From positions 46,869 through 110,868 of the forward strand of contig NZ_JAGKJK010000018.1 of NCBI RefSeq assembly GCF_020329435.1: DNA of 64,000 bases, read 5' to 3'. Within the stretch, counting starts at the first letter, position 1. The number at the start of each line of letters is the position of its first letter. The notes below the pieces were generated by a model. It searched no databases and was not told the DNA's origin. It saw only the letters and a program-made list of their open reading frames with translations. This document shows, in pieces, positions 1-9,035 of this stretch. This DNA comes from Bradyrhizobium hereditatis (GTDB lineage Bacteria > Pseudomonadota > Alphaproteobacteria > Rhizobiales > Xanthobacteraceae). A program made the translations under genes and the position numbers.

Positions 1-1
1 G

Positions 2-1220
2 ATTGTTTTTTTAAGCACGAGCCTGATCCTGGATCGATTGGTGGGCACTCATTTCTTCAATCCGGCGGAGGGCGGCGATGTGCTGCTCTGGCAGCATCTG
101 TTTTGGTTTTTCGGCCATCCCGAGGTCTACATCATCTTTCTTCCTGCCGTCGGAATGGTCTCGTCCATCGTCGAGACCTTCGCGCGCCGTCCAGTGTTCG
201 GTTATCTGGCCATGGTGATGGCGCTGATCGCGACGGGCATGCTGGCCTTCGGCTTGTGGGTTCACCACATGTTCGCGACGGGATTGCCGAGGCTCAGCGA
301 AAGCTTCTTCACGGCGTCCAGCATGGCCATCGCGATTCCTGCCGGAATCCAGGTCTTCTGCTGGCTGGCGACGCTTTGGGATGGCGCACCCCTGTTCAGG
401 ACGCCGTTGCTGTTCGTGATCGGATTTATTGTGACATTTGTGATCGGCGGACTAACCGGCGTCATGGCAGCCTCCGTGCCTTTTGATACCCAGGTGCACG
501 ACACCTACTTCGTCGTCGCTCATTTCCATTACGTGCTGATTGGTGGTGCGGTATTCCCGCTGCTAGGCGGCATCTACTACTGGTTTCCGAAGATCACCGG
601 TCGCATGATGAGCGAAACCTTGGGCAAGTGGGCGTTCTGGCTGATTTTTGTTGGATTCAACCTGACGTTCTTTCCGATGCACATCTTGGGACTCGCCGGT
701 ATGCCGCGTCGGATCTACACATACCAGCCCGATATGCCCTGGTATGGACTCAACATGTTTGTGAGCATCAGCTCACTCGTTCTTGTTGCGGGATTTTTCG
801 TGTTCTTCGTTGATGCGATCCGTTCGGTGCGCGCCGGAGTATCAGCAGCCGAAAATCCGTGGGACGCACCCACGCTGGAATGGGCGACAGCATCACCGCC
901 GCCAAGTTACAACTTTGCGCAAATTCCGGTCGTCAATGGATTAAATCCGCTTTGGGATCAACCGGCCTGCCTTATGGTCGCAAGCGGGCTGCGCACGGAC
1001 CGACGCGAGTTGATCGTCAGCACGGTGGCAGCAGCAAACCCCCAGGTGCCGGGAGGCCTCACCGGGAAATTCGATCTGGCCATTCTGGGCTGCAGTCGCG
1101 ACCACCGTGATGCTGATCGGGTCGATCTTCACGCCGTGGGCGGTCGTCTGGGGATCCGTTCCAGTTGCAGTCGCATTGATCGGCTGGTTTTGGCCCAAGG
1201 CAACGCTCGAGGATGAGTGA
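2..1220 (+). CDS. Cytochrome c oxidase subunit I, 3' part, with apparent frameshift
   Basis: This is the catalytic subunit of an aa3-type terminal oxidase in the inner membrane. It is open from the first base, so the start lies upstream of the window. Visible family motifs are FWFFGHPEVY (CuB histidine and the cross-linked tyrosine), the HHMFATG histidine pair and HDTYFVVAHFHYVL, which carries the haem ligands. The plain reading frame ends at 1216 with an unconvincing tail. Skipping one base near 1049-1050 gives REASPGNSIWPFW and a normal hydrophobic C-terminus ending WFWPKATLEDE at a TGA at 1218-1220. That TGA overlaps the ATG of the next gene (TGATG). I therefore give the end as 1220. The frameshift may be a sequencing error or a real mutation. 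The operon continues with subunit III, a small membrane protein and CtaG, as in the alternative coxMNOP cluster of bradyrhizobia. Confidence 0.88.
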
Positions 1221-1822
1221 TGAAGACGCGCGTTGTCGCCGATTTTTCCGGACTACCCATCCATGGCTTTGGTAGCGCCAGTGTAACCTGGTGGGGGACC
1301 CTGGCATTCATGTTGATCGAGGCGACCGGCTTTGCGCTGGTGATTGCCGTGTATCTCTATTTGATGAATCTCGCCGCGGTTTGGCCGATCAATGCGGCAA
1401 AGCCCAACCTGCTGCCTGGAACGTTGGTGACGCTGATCCTCCTCTTCAGCGTCGTACCCAACTATTTGATCTCGCGATGGGCTGAGCGAGAAGAGTTGCG
1501 AAAGGTAAGAATCGGCATGGTTCTGATGTCCGTTCTTGGAACAGTGCCGCTTGGCGTGCGGGCTTTCGAATTTCCAGCGCTTAACGTCAACTGGGACAGC
1601 AACGCGTACGGCTCAATCCTATGGGCGCTGCTAGGCCTGCATACGGCTCACCTCATAACCGACCTGGTCGACACGCTTGTATTGACAGCGCTCATGTTCA
1701 CAAGAAAGGGAGACAATTCGCGCCGCTTTGGCGATGTGCAAGACAACGCGATGTATTGGAACTTTGTCGTCGTCACCTGGCTTCCGATTTATGGCTGCAT
1801 CTATTGGATTCCGCGCCTATGA
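1220..1822 (+). CDS. Cytochrome c oxidase subunit III
   Basis: This is a membrane subunit of the haem-copper oxidase that stabilises subunit I. The protein is about 200 residues with five or so hydrophobic segments, including WWGTLAFMLIEATGFALVIA near the N-terminus. It has the family-typical LGLHTAHLITDLVDTLVL stretch and ends WNFVVVTWLPIYGCIYWIPRL-like. The ATG at 1220 overlaps the frame-corrected subunit I stop (TGATG); a GTG at 1217 is an alternative start. It is shorter than the seven-helix mitochondrial form, as usual for bacterial CoxO-like subunits. The stop overlaps the next start (ATGA). Confidence 0.88.
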   Translation: MKTRVVADFSGLPIHGFGSASVTWWGTLAFMLIEATGFALVIAVYLYLMNLAAVWPINAAKPNLLPGTLVTLILLFSVVPNYLISRWAEREELRKVRIGMVLMSVLGTVPLGVRAFEFPALNVNWDSNAYGSILWALLGLHTAHLITDLVDTLVLTALMFTRKGDNSRRFGDVQDNAMYWNFVVVTWLPIYGCIYWIPRL

Positions 1823-2160
1823 TCTCCAACAGAAATCGTCTTGCTCTCGAGGTTTGCGCGGGTCTTTCAGTTGCGCCGGCGATTTGGATCATCAATACCC
1901 AACTCGGGCGAATCCTGGTTTATCTCGATTGCCAACATCGTACCGCATATTCTGCAATCGCGTCATTTGCGGGCGCGGTCGCCAATTGCGTGGTGGCGGC
2001 AGTATCGTGGCGCGCGGCGCAGCGCGTGTTCCTTTCAGAACCGCCGCCGACGGAGCTGAGTTTCGTCGGATCATTGAGCGCGCTATCGGCGTTGCTCTTT
2101 GCCTTTGCTCTCTTGATGCAGGGTGCAGCTTCACTGGTGCTCAGCGGATGCCAACGATAG
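1819..2160 (+). CDS. Small membrane protein of the cox operon (CoxP-like)
   Basis: The product is 113 residues with about three hydrophobic segments: an N-terminal one around VCAGLSVAPAIWIINTQLG, a middle one around YSAIASFAGAVANCVVAAVSW and a C-terminal one around LSALSALLFAFALLMQGAASLVL. It starts by ATGA overlap with subunit III and overlaps the following CtaG-type gene by 13 bases, so it is clearly part of the operon. Its position matches the small hydrophobic protein of coxMNOP clusters. No catalytic motif is visible and its role in oxidase assembly or stability is inferred from context only. Confidence 0.7.
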   Translation: MISNRNRLALEVCAGLSVAPAIWIINTQLGRILVYLDCQHRTAYSAIASFAGAVANCVVAAVSWRAAQRVFLSEPPPTELSFVGSLSALSALLFAFALLMQGAASLVLSGCQR

Positions 2161-3047
2161 TCCTCGCCATGTTGATGCTAGCTTTGTCGACAGACCGCCT
2201 GTTGGCGCATGGTGCGGAGACGCATAGCAATGACCCAAGTTGGACGTTCGATCCCTGGATTATCATCCCTTTGTTGGTTCTCGGCGTGTCATACGCAGTT
2301 GGGAGCGCGGTCGTGTGGCGGCGCGCCACGATTGGCCGGGGCCTTCGAGAATGGCGGTCACTGAGTTTCCTGGGAGGCTGGCTTACGGTCGCCGCCGCGC
2401 TGGTATCGCCGTTGCATTGGCTCGGCGAGCGCCTCCTTTGCTTTCACATGATCGAGCACGAGATTCTTATGGCCGTTTCTGCACCGCTGCTGGTGATGGC
2501 GCGGCCAATCGGAACACTCTTGTGGTCGCTGCCGCGCGATCTTCGGGCGGCGGCTGGCCGCCTCCTGAAGAGACCTGGGTTAAGTCTCACATGGGCATGG
2601 TTGACTACCGGCCGCAATGCGACGCTGGTCCATGGCATCGCGATATGGGCTTGGCATGCTCCGATCCTGTTCGATGCCGCGGTCACCAGCACGCCGATCC
2701 ATCGCCTACAGCATCTGAGCTTTCTGCTGACCGCCGTCTTGTTCTGGTGGTCAGTCCTTTGGCGAAGTAACGCCGGCTTGGCGGCCTGGCATCTATTCGT
2801 CACTATGCTCCATACGACCATCCTGGGCGCGCTGATGGTACTTGCGCCCAGGGTGCTTTATCAGCCTCAGCCCGCGATGGCCGCGGCCTGGGATCTTACT
2901 CCGCTGGAGGACCAACAACTTGCCGGCCTCATCATGTGGGTACCAGCGGCGACAATCTATGCCGCTGCCGCGCTTGTTCTGATCGCCCTCTGGATCAGGC
3001 GCTCAAGCGAGACAGGAAGACGTGGCGATGCCGTTCGCGCCATCTAG
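2148..3047 (+). CDS. CtaG-type cytochrome c oxidase assembly membrane protein
   Basis: This is a polytopic protein of 299 residues resembling the caa3_CtaG family of oxidase assembly factors. This family is distinct from the Cox11-type copper chaperone that is also called CtaG. It begins with a hydrophobic signal-like segment (MPTIVLAMLMLALSTDRLLAHG), then has about six further membrane segments. Family-like histidine motifs include CFHMIEHEILM, HGIAIWAWHAPILFDAA and a loop with HLFVTMLHTTILGALMVLAP. The start at ATG 2148 lies inside the end of the preceding gene. The gene overlaps the downstream cytochrome c gene by 26 bases. Function in oxidase biogenesis, probably copper handling, is inferred from family and operon. 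Confidence 0.82.
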   Translation: MPTIVLAMLMLALSTDRLLAHGAETHSNDPSWTFDPWIIIPLLVLGVSYAVGSAVVWRRATIGRGLREWRSLSFLGGWLTVAAALVSPLHWLGERLLCFHMIEHEILMAVSAPLLVMARPIGTLLWSLPRDLRAAAGRLLKRPGLSLTWAWLTTGRNATLVHGIAIWAWHAPILFDAAVTSTPIHRLQHLSFLLTAVLFWWSVLWRSNAGLAAWHLFVTMLHTTILGALMVLAPRVLYQPQPAMAAAWDLTPLEDQQLAGLIMWVPAATIYAAAALVLIALWIRRSSETGRRGDAVRAI

Positions 3048-3438
3048 CCATCGATGGAAAGCCTGCGGAGCTGCTGGGCTCCTGGTTGCTTCCGCCACGG
3101 TAGCTGGAGCGATCTGGAATCGGCAGCAGCAATCTGAGGTGCTTGCCCGCGCGTTGGTCGGTGGCGATCCCGCGCGGGCGCCGCCCATCCTCAGGCGTTA
3201 CGGTTGCGCAGGCTGCCACACCATTCCGGGCATCCCCGGCGCCGACGGCCAAGTTGGCGGGGCGCTGTCCGGCATCAAGCACCGCGTCTATGTCGGCGGC
3301 GTCGCACTTAATTCCCCGGATAACCTGGTGCGATGGATTGTCGCGCCGCAAGCACTGTCGCCACGATCGGCGATGCCTGCGACCGGAATTTCGGACGCCG
3401 AAGCCCGTGACGTCGTGGCGTATCTGTACTCGCGATGA
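3022..3438 (+). CDS. Class I cytochrome c, membrane-anchored or secreted
   Basis: This is a 138-residue c-type cytochrome. It has an N-terminal hydrophobic segment (about residues 17-31), one haem attachment motif CAGCH (C62, C65, H66), and a methionine in PRSAMPATGISDAEARDVV (M118) as the likely sixth haem ligand. The final helix ARDVVAYLYS is typical of the fold. It probably donates electrons to the adjacent oxidase in the periplasm. The gene is last in the plus-strand cox operon, overlaps the CtaG-type gene by 26 bases and stops 5 bases before a convergent di-haem cytochrome gene. A second ATG at 3028 is an alternative start. Confidence 0.85.
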   Translation: MAMPFAPSSHRWKACGAAGLLVASATVAGAIWNRQQQSEVLARALVGGDPARAPPILRRYGCAGCHTIPGIPGADGQVGGALSGIKHRVYVGGVALNSPDNLVRWIVAPQALSPRSAMPATGISDAEARDVVAYLYSR

Positions 3439-3443
3439 GGACC

Positions 3444-4364
3444 CTATGGTCTTGGCGTTGGGCGCGAAGGCAGCGACTTGATATAGGTCGCAATAGCTTC
3501 CAGGTCGCCGTGAGGCAGCATCGCGGTATTGGTCACAACACCCGTCATGGAAGATCCTATTCGGCCGAAATTCGGTGTGCTACCGGATTTGAGCACTTCC
3601 GCGATATCGGCTGCGGTCCAGTCACCGATCCGTCCCTGCGTTATGTTGGGGATATAGCCGACACCTTCCGGATCCGGGCCACCCGCGAAGCGGGTCTCAG
3701 GCTTGATAGCGCCGAATGCATTTCGGGACGAATGACATTCGGCGCAATGCGCCAAGGCTTCGACGAGATATCGGCCGCGATTCCATGCGGCACTTCGCTC
3801 AGGATCATGCACGATCGGCGTTCGGTCGAAGAACAGTAGTTTCCAGAGGCCGAGCAGCCGCCGAATACGAAACGGCACAGCAAGAACGTGGGGAGGTGGC
3901 TTGCCTGAAACGGCGGGAAGCGTCCGCAGATAAGCCATCAGATCGCGGATATCGCTGATCCGCATCTTTGCATAACTCGCATAGGGGAACGCCGGGTAGT
4001 AGTGATATCCGTCCGGAGAGACGCCGCTCAGCAGGGCATTGGCGAGATCGACCGTCCGCCAGGCGCCGATCCCATCGACAGGATCCATTGATATGTTCGG
4101 TACGCGAAATACGCCATAAGCCGACGCCAGCGCCAAACCACCGCCCAGACGAAGCCGATCCGATTGTCCTGGCGATGCATGGCAGGAGGCGCAGTCGCCG
4201 GCTGCAAAGATCAGTCGCCCCCTGGCGGCATCACCACTTTCGTTCAATGTCGCATCCGAACTGGCCGAAAATGCGGGGCGTGGCTCAGTGAGAATCGAGA
4301 CGGCGGCTATCGCGCCGATCGTGCCTGCGATGAGCAGGATCGCCAGCCAAGAGCCTGCGCGCAT
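3444..4364 (-). CDS. Di-haem cytochrome c
   Basis: The protein has 306 residues, an N-terminal signal or anchor segment (residues 5-24) and two haem motifs, CASCH (C58, C61, H62) and CAECH (C207, C210, H211), each within a cytochrome c domain of roughly 120 residues. It looks like the cytochrome subunits that take electrons from membrane alcohol, aldehyde or sugar dehydrogenases and pass them to an oxidase. No dehydrogenase partner is adjacent, so the donor is unknown. It is convergent with the cox operon (5-base gap), which may reflect shared use of the oxidase. Possible Met ligands are in the RVPNISMDP and SSMTGVVTNTAMLP regions. Confidence 0.85.
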   Translation of the reverse strand: MRAGSWLAILLIAGTIGAIAAVSILTEPRPAFSASSDATLNESGDAARGRLIFAAGDCASCHASPGQSDRLRLGGGLALASAYGVFRVPNISMDPVDGIGAWRTVDLANALLSGVSPDGYHYYPAFPYASYAKMRISDIRDLMAYLRTLPAVSGKPPPHVLAVPFRIRRLLGLWKLLFFDRTPIVHDPERSAAWNRGRYLVEALAHCAECHSSRNAFGAIKPETRFAGGPDPEGVGYIPNITQGRIGDWTAADIAEVLKSGSTPNFGRIGSSMTGVVTNTAMLPHGDLEAIATYIKSLPSRPTPRP

Positions 4365-4443
4365 TGCGTTGGCCTTATGTAAGCAGAATAATTCCTGCAG
4401 TGCAGTTGATGCGGTTGATTTCCTGCACTTAGGCTATGTGTCG

Positions 4444-5499
4444 TCACCGCACGAGGCCAGCCCGCGATGCCGGGCTTGTCCGTGGTCCGGATTTGGCTGC
4501 GGCAAGCGCGCCGCTGCCGGGCCGCCGTCGCTGCCGTTCATCGGTGAAGAGTCTCAGCGAGAAATAGTTGATGGTTGCACGCAGGCCCTCGTCGAGGGGG
4601 ACTCTGGGACTCCAGCCCAGCACATCGTGCGCGCGCGAAATGACGGGGCGACGACGCTTGGGATCGTCCTGAGGCAGCGGATGGTACTCGACTGTGGACT
4701 TTGATCCCGTTTGCTCGACGATGAGATCGGCAATTCGCCTGACCGTCTGCTCCTCAGGATTGCCGAGATTGAATGGGCCGGTGATCTCGGGCGGGCTTTC
4801 CATTAGAAGCTGCAGACCGGTCAATAGATCGTCAATGTAGCAGAACGAACGAGTCTGGGAGCCGTCGCCATAGATTGTGATGGGGGTGCCCTTGAGCGCT
4901 TGAACAATGAAATTCGAAATGATGCGGCCGTCGTTCTCCAACATGCGAGGACCGTAGGTATTGAAGATGCGTGCGATCTTGATCGGTATGCGATGAATGC
5001 GATGGCAATCGAAAAAGATGGTTTCCGCAGCGCGCTTGCCTTCATCGTAGCAGGCGCGCGGACCGACCGGGTTGACGTTGCCCAGATAAGTCTCGGGCTG
5101 CGGATGAACATCCGGGTCACCATATACCTCGCTAGTCGATGCCTGGAGTGCTCGCGCGCGCTTTTCCTTGGCAAATTCGATCACATGGCCTGCGCCAAGG
5201 ACGCACGTGTGTAGTGTCCCGAGCGGATCGCGCTGATAGTGACGTGGGGAGGCAGGGCACGCCAGATTATAGATGCGATCGATTCGTCCGGCGATCTCGA
5301 GGGGATCGCGAACGTCGTGCTCGATGAACTCGAAATTTGGATGGTTGAGCAGCGGCCGAATGTTCGATAACGTTCCGGTCAGGAAGTTGTCGACGCAGTA
5401 TACGCGGTGACCTTGCTGAATGAGCCGGTCGCACAGGTGCGAGCCGATGAAGCCGGCGCCGCCTGTCACCAGCGTGTTCAGCTTCGAGGCGAAGCCCAT
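4444..5499 (-). CDS. UDP-glucuronate decarboxylase-like SDR epimerase/dehydratase
   Basis: This is an extended short-chain dehydrogenase of about 350 residues with NAD-binding TGGAGFIGSHLC at the N-terminus and the YDEGK catalytic Tyr-Lys pair. The segments YNLACPASPRHYQ, ASTSEVYGDP, FNTYGPRM and GDGSQTRSFCYIDDL are those of UDP-glucuronate decarboxylase (UXS), which makes UDP-xylose from UDP-glucuronate. I chose the ATG at 5499 because AAAGGA lies 6 bases upstream; an ATG 36 bases further up lacks such a site. The last ~35 residues are arginine- and alanine-rich and may be disordered. It is the distal gene of the minus-strand saccharide locus, separated by 205 bases from the next gene, so it may be expressed separately. 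Confidence 0.85.
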   Translation of the reverse strand: MGFASKLNTLVTGGAGFIGSHLCDRLIQQGHRVYCVDNFLTGTLSNIRPLLNHPNFEFIEHDVRDPLEIAGRIDRIYNLACPASPRHYQRDPLGTLHTCVLGAGHVIEFAKEKRARALQASTSEVYGDPDVHPQPETYLGNVNPVGPRACYDEGKRAAETIFFDCHRIHRIPIKIARIFNTYGPRMLENDGRIISNFIVQALKGTPITIYGDGSQTRSFCYIDDLLTGLQLLMESPPEITGPFNLGNPEEQTVRRIADLIVEQTGSKSTVEYHPLPQDDPKRRRPVISRAHDVLGWSPRVPLDEGLRATINYFSLRLFTDERQRRRPGSGALAAAKSGPRTSPASRAGLVR

Positions 5500-5704
5500 T
5501 GTGCGTCCTTTCACTTGTTTGCAACGCGAGGCCATGCACGCGGCAAACCAATTTCGCGAAATCGCTCAGCTTACCGTTATGGCTACAAGGTACAAACAAT
5601 TATTGCGCTCGACTGTTCCTGATCCAGCGTGACTTCCCCCGAATAGGTCAAAGTGCTGATATCCGATAATTTCAGCCGTGCTGGAACTTGCCGGAATCGG
5701 CCGT

Positions 5705-6805
5705 CTATACCGCTTCGACGGACGGTGCGTTTGCAGGCTGGCTGATCACCTCCTTGAGATATCCTTCAAATTCGGCTGCGCGAATTTCAGCCGTGTGGTT
5801 CTTGAGCACCCGCTCGCGCGCCGCGGCCGCAAGCTTGCGGTGCTGCAGTTCGCCGGTTCCGGAAAGGATACTCACGACATCGCCGGCGCAACTGGCGAGA
5901 AGGATCTCCTTTTCAGGGACAAAGAATTCTTCAATGCCGGACCAGCAATCGCTGATGACCGGAACGCCGCATGCTGCTGCTTCGAACAGCCGAACGCTCG
6001 GCGAATATCCAGCCGCCGCCATGTGACGCCGCGTCAAATTCAATGTGTAGCGGAGACTGCAGTAGAATTTCGAGTGGGAACCCGGCGGTAGATGCTCGAT
6101 GTGTTGGACGTTTTCCGGCCAGGTCAGTCTGCTGGGATATTGCGCTCCCACCACGACGAAGTCGTGCTTTGGCAGTCGCCGGGCGGGTTCCAGGAGAAGT
6201 TCCTCGAGCAGCGGCTGCCGGTCCTCGCTGTAGGTGCCGATGTAACCCAGCGTCCACTGCGTCGGGGCTCTGAGTCGCTTGTGAACGTCTACGTCTACGG
6301 CGCAATAGAGCGCGCGCGCTCGCGGACTGCCGTACATTCCCTTTATCAGTTGCAGGATCGGGCCACCGGTGAACGAGAGGTAAAGGTCGAAACGGGGAAT
6401 GAGCGAGGGGCTGATATATTCCGAGCCATTGGTCGCCAGTTGGCTCAGCGTCACGGGAGTATCGATATCGTAGAAGGCGGTGACGCCACGAGCGATGCTG
6501 GTGATCCAGTCACCCAGAACGGCGCCGTCGGGAACGAATGAGCCAAGCACGACGACGTCAGCGGTGGCCACTATCGAGCTGTACTGTCGCGATACCTCGC
6601 CCAACGAGTCGTAGAGCCTGATCTTGCAATGCGGCGAGCTCGTCAGATCCCGGTGGTCGCGATACCATGGCACATCACGCTCGAGGAAGGTGATGCGGTG
6701 GCCTCGTGCGGCGAGTGCCTTGATCAGTGCGCGATAGGTCGTGGCATGACCATTACCCCAGGAGGAAGTAATGGAAAGTCCGAACATCACGATATCGAGG
6801 TTCAT
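5705..6805 (-). CDS. CgeB-like glycosyltransferase (copy 1)
   Basis: This is a 366-residue GT-B fold glycosyltransferase of the CgeB/Glyco_trans_1_2 kind. The N-terminal nucleotide-fold half starts MNLDIVMFGLSITSSWGNGH and the C-terminal half has the conserved NLTRRHMAAAGYSPSVRLFE and ACGVPVISDCWSGIEEFF. No metal-binding DXD motif is expected in this fold. It is most similar by eye to the copy at 20350-21444, with both carrying SSWGNGHAT, YDIDTPVTLS and YIGTYSEDRQ or very close versions. It overlaps the upstream gene by ATGA, so the two are translationally coupled. Donor and acceptor are unknown. Confidence 0.82.
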   Translation of the reverse strand: MNLDIVMFGLSITSSWGNGHATTYRALIKALAARGHRITFLERDVPWYRDHRDLTSSPHCKIRLYDSLGEVSRQYSSIVATADVVVLGSFVPDGAVLGDWITSIARGVTAFYDIDTPVTLSQLATNGSEYISPSLIPRFDLYLSFTGGPILQLIKGMYGSPRARALYCAVDVDVHKRLRAPTQWTLGYIGTYSEDRQPLLEELLLEPARRLPKHDFVVVGAQYPSRLTWPENVQHIEHLPPGSHSKFYCSLRYTLNLTRRHMAAAGYSPSVRLFEAAACGVPVISDCWSGIEEFFVPEKEILLASCAGDVVSILSGTGELQHRKLAAAARERVLKNHTAEIRAAEFEGYLKEVISQPANAPSVEAV

Positions 6806-7893
6806 TCCGCTGCCTCTCTGCTGCTGATTGCGCGGTTCAAGACTTTCATCACCTGCTGGGCCCGCCGGGTGTAAGTATGCTGATCAAGGATGCGCCGGCG
6901 TGCGGCCTCACCGATGCGTTTCGCCTGTTCAGGCCGCAAACCTTCGAGGAGTTCGACGACATCCCTGCTGTTGCCGGCGACGAGAATCTCCGTTCCGGGT
7001 TCGAGGAAATCGTCGATGCCATCCCAGGCATCGGTGATGATGCATGCGCCGGCGGCTGCCGCTTCAAAGATGCGCGTCGGTGGGGAAAATCCGATCTTCG
7101 CCATGCTGTCGCGGTTGATGTTGAGCGTGGCCAAGCCTGAGCAGAAGAAGGCGTTGTGATCGCCACTGCCGACGTGGCCTGCGATGGTGACGTTTGCCGG
7201 CACGGGTTTATCGTCCCAGCCGGCGCCGCCAAGCAGGAATTTGCGGCCGGGAAGCATTTGCGCGGGAGCAAGCAAGAATTCGTCGACTCTGGCCTCACGG
7301 TCCGGAAGCCGGTTGCCGAGGAAGCTGAGGTCGCATGCGTAGTCGTTCCGGCGCGGAGCGGGATGATGGGTCTGGGGATCCGCCGCATTGTAGATGGGGA
7401 CGCATTGGCGCGCGTCGAAGCGGCGGTAGCGCTCAACCACCTGGTCGCCTCCACCATAGGTGAGGACCAGGTCATATCGCGGAATCGTCCGGTGCAGATG
7501 ATGGAAGGGATCAGTACTCATGCTCTCCAGCGTCGCCGGAGCGTCGACATCCCAGTAGACGGTCATCAATCCGGTGCGAGCGAGTTCGGCTACCGCCAAA
7601 TCAAGCTCCTCGTCGAAAACGCCGACCCCACTCGCCTTGGCAATCAAATCGGCTTGATGCGCTGCTTCCTGCAGCGCGCGGCGCCAACCGTCCTCGGTCG
7701 CTGGATAGACCACCACGCGCGCCCAATCCGGATCTGAAATGTCGCGATGCTGTTGGCGCTCGAACGCATCGGGTTCATAGAAAGTGATCTCCTGGCCAAG
7801 CGTGGCGAGCGCCTTGAGCAGGCCCCGATAGTAGGTCGCAGCACCGTTCCAGTACGACGACACCAGACTCGATCCGAAAAAAGCGATCTTCAT
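6802..7893 (-). CDS. CgeB-like glycosyltransferase (copy 2)
   Basis: This 363-residue protein has the same architecture as its neighbours. The N-terminus MKIAFFGSSLVSSYWNGAAT is followed by YWDVDAPATLESM, matching DIDTPVTLS of the other copies. The C-terminal sugar-nucleotide half carries NINRDSMAKIGFSPPTRIFE and AGACIITDAWDGIDDFLEPG. It is more diverged than copies 1 and 4, so it probably transfers a different sugar. It overlaps both neighbouring genes by four bases (ATGA), which makes it an internal cistron of the operon. No signal peptide is seen, so action at the cytoplasmic face is likely. Confidence 0.82.
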   Translation of the reverse strand: MKIAFFGSSLVSSYWNGAATYYRGLLKALATLGQEITFYEPDAFERQQHRDISDPDWARVVVYPATEDGWRRALQEAAHQADLIAKASGVGVFDEELDLAVAELARTGLMTVYWDVDAPATLESMSTDPFHHLHRTIPRYDLVLTYGGGDQVVERYRRFDARQCVPIYNAADPQTHHPAPRRNDYACDLSFLGNRLPDREARVDEFLLAPAQMLPGRKFLLGGAGWDDKPVPANVTIAGHVGSGDHNAFFCSGLATLNINRDSMAKIGFSPPTRIFEAAAAGACIITDAWDGIDDFLEPGTEILVAGNSRDVVELLEGLRPEQAKRIGEAARRRILDQHTYTRRAQQVMKVLNRAISSREAAE

Positions 7894-9035
7894 GATGAGG
7901 CCATTTGTTCAGTTACGCGGCCGCTGTCGGCACGCGCCGGATCGCGTTTGCCGCCTAGGCTTCTGACGATGCGAAGCAGTTCCTGCGCACGATGAGCGCA
8001 TGTGTGGCGCGCGTGGATCGCCGCCAGGGCCCTACTTGCCGTCTCGGCGGCAAAATCTTCGTCCTGCACCAGCGCCCGGAGGGCTGCACTCGCCGCTTTA
8101 CCGTTGTTCACCGTGACGAAGCTTTCTGGAGGAAATAGCCCCTCCGAGTCATTCCATGGCGCGCTGACCAGCGGAATCCCACAGGCGAGAGCCTCAAATA
8201 CCCGTATGGTGGGAATGCCGGGCAGCGTCTCGACGTAGGGGCGGCGGGGCACATGAATGGTCACGCGCGCGCGGGCAAATGCGTCCGGTGCGCGATGGTT
8301 GCAAAGCCAGCCGCGGAATTCGATGCCCGCGGTCCGCAACTGTTCACGCACCTCGTCGGGATAGCGCACGCCAAACACTTGCGTTCTAAGTCCGGTTTCC
8401 ATGGCCGGCTGGACGAGGAACTCCTGCAATTCCCGATCGCGCTCATCGTCGCCCCAGTTGCCGATCCATATCAGATCGATATCCTTTGCCGCGTGCGGTT
8501 GCGGGCGAAACAGCGCGACGTCCGCGGCCTCATGCCAGGTGAAAGCCCTGCGGCCCCAACCTAGACGCTGGTAAAGCTGCTGCAGTACCTCGCCGAAGGC
8601 GAGAATTGCATCGTAGTCGCCAAGCTGAAAATTGCCGATCTGGCTTGCTGCCGTCACCGCCCGGTGATGCGTGTCATGGAACAGCAGAAGAAAACGATCG
8701 CCGTTGCGGCGTCTGGTACCGAGCCTCTCGATCAGAGAGGGATCATTCCATTCGTGCACGACAACGACATCGGCCTGGTCGAGCGCCTGATCAAGTTGCA
8801 ATGTCGCTAGATCATACGTCCGGAGGTCTACACCTGGCACAAGTCGTGCCGATTCCCGCAAATACTCTTCACCGCCGTCGCGTAGCGCGTTCAGCCGGCT
8901 CCAGCCGTCGCGCGGCTCGTAGATCGTGACCCGGTGTCCGAGTCGGAGAAGCTCGCGTGCGACGCCGCGCAGGAAATGCGCATTGCCGTGATTCCAGCAC
9001 GACACGAACGAATGATAGAACATCACGAATTTCAT
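7890..9035 (-). CDS. CgeB-like glycosyltransferase (copy 3, most diverged)
   Basis: The protein has 381 residues. The start MKFVMFYHSFVSCWNHGNAH and RGVARELLRLGHRVTIYEP place it in the same family as the flanking gene, while the C-terminal half has VTIHVPRRPYVETLPGIPTI and RVFEALACGIPLVSAPWND, the typical end of a GT-B nucleotide-sugar site. The central segment HDTHHRAVT replaces the DIDTPVTLS motif of copies 1, 2 and 4, consistent with a different acceptor or donor. It overlaps both neighbours by ATGA. Its tail beyond the GT fold is polar and may be disordered. Confidence 0.8.
   Translation of the reverse strand: MKFVMFYHSFVSCWNHGNAHFLRGVARELLRLGHRVTIYEPRDGWSRLNALRDGGEEYLRESARLVPGVDLRTYDLATLQLDQALDQADVVVVHEWNDPSLIERLGTRRRNGDRFLLLFHDTHHRAVTAASQIGNFQLGDYDAILAFGEVLQQLYQRLGWGRRAFTWHEAADVALFRPQPHAAKDIDLIWIGNWGDDERDRELQEFLVQPAMETGLRTQVFGVRYPDEVREQLRTAGIEFRGWLCNHRAPDAFARARVTIHVPRRPYVETLPGIPTIRVFEALACGIPLVSAPWNDSEGLFPPESFVTVNNGKAASAALRALVQDEDFAAETASRALAAIHARHTCAHRAQELLRIVRSLGGKRDPARADSGRVTEQMASS

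Noticed and set aside
1052..1216. Unshifted C-terminal tail of subunit I
   Set aside because: The alternative frame gives a typical subunit I end and a coupled stop, so the unshifted tail is judged an artefact of a one-base change.
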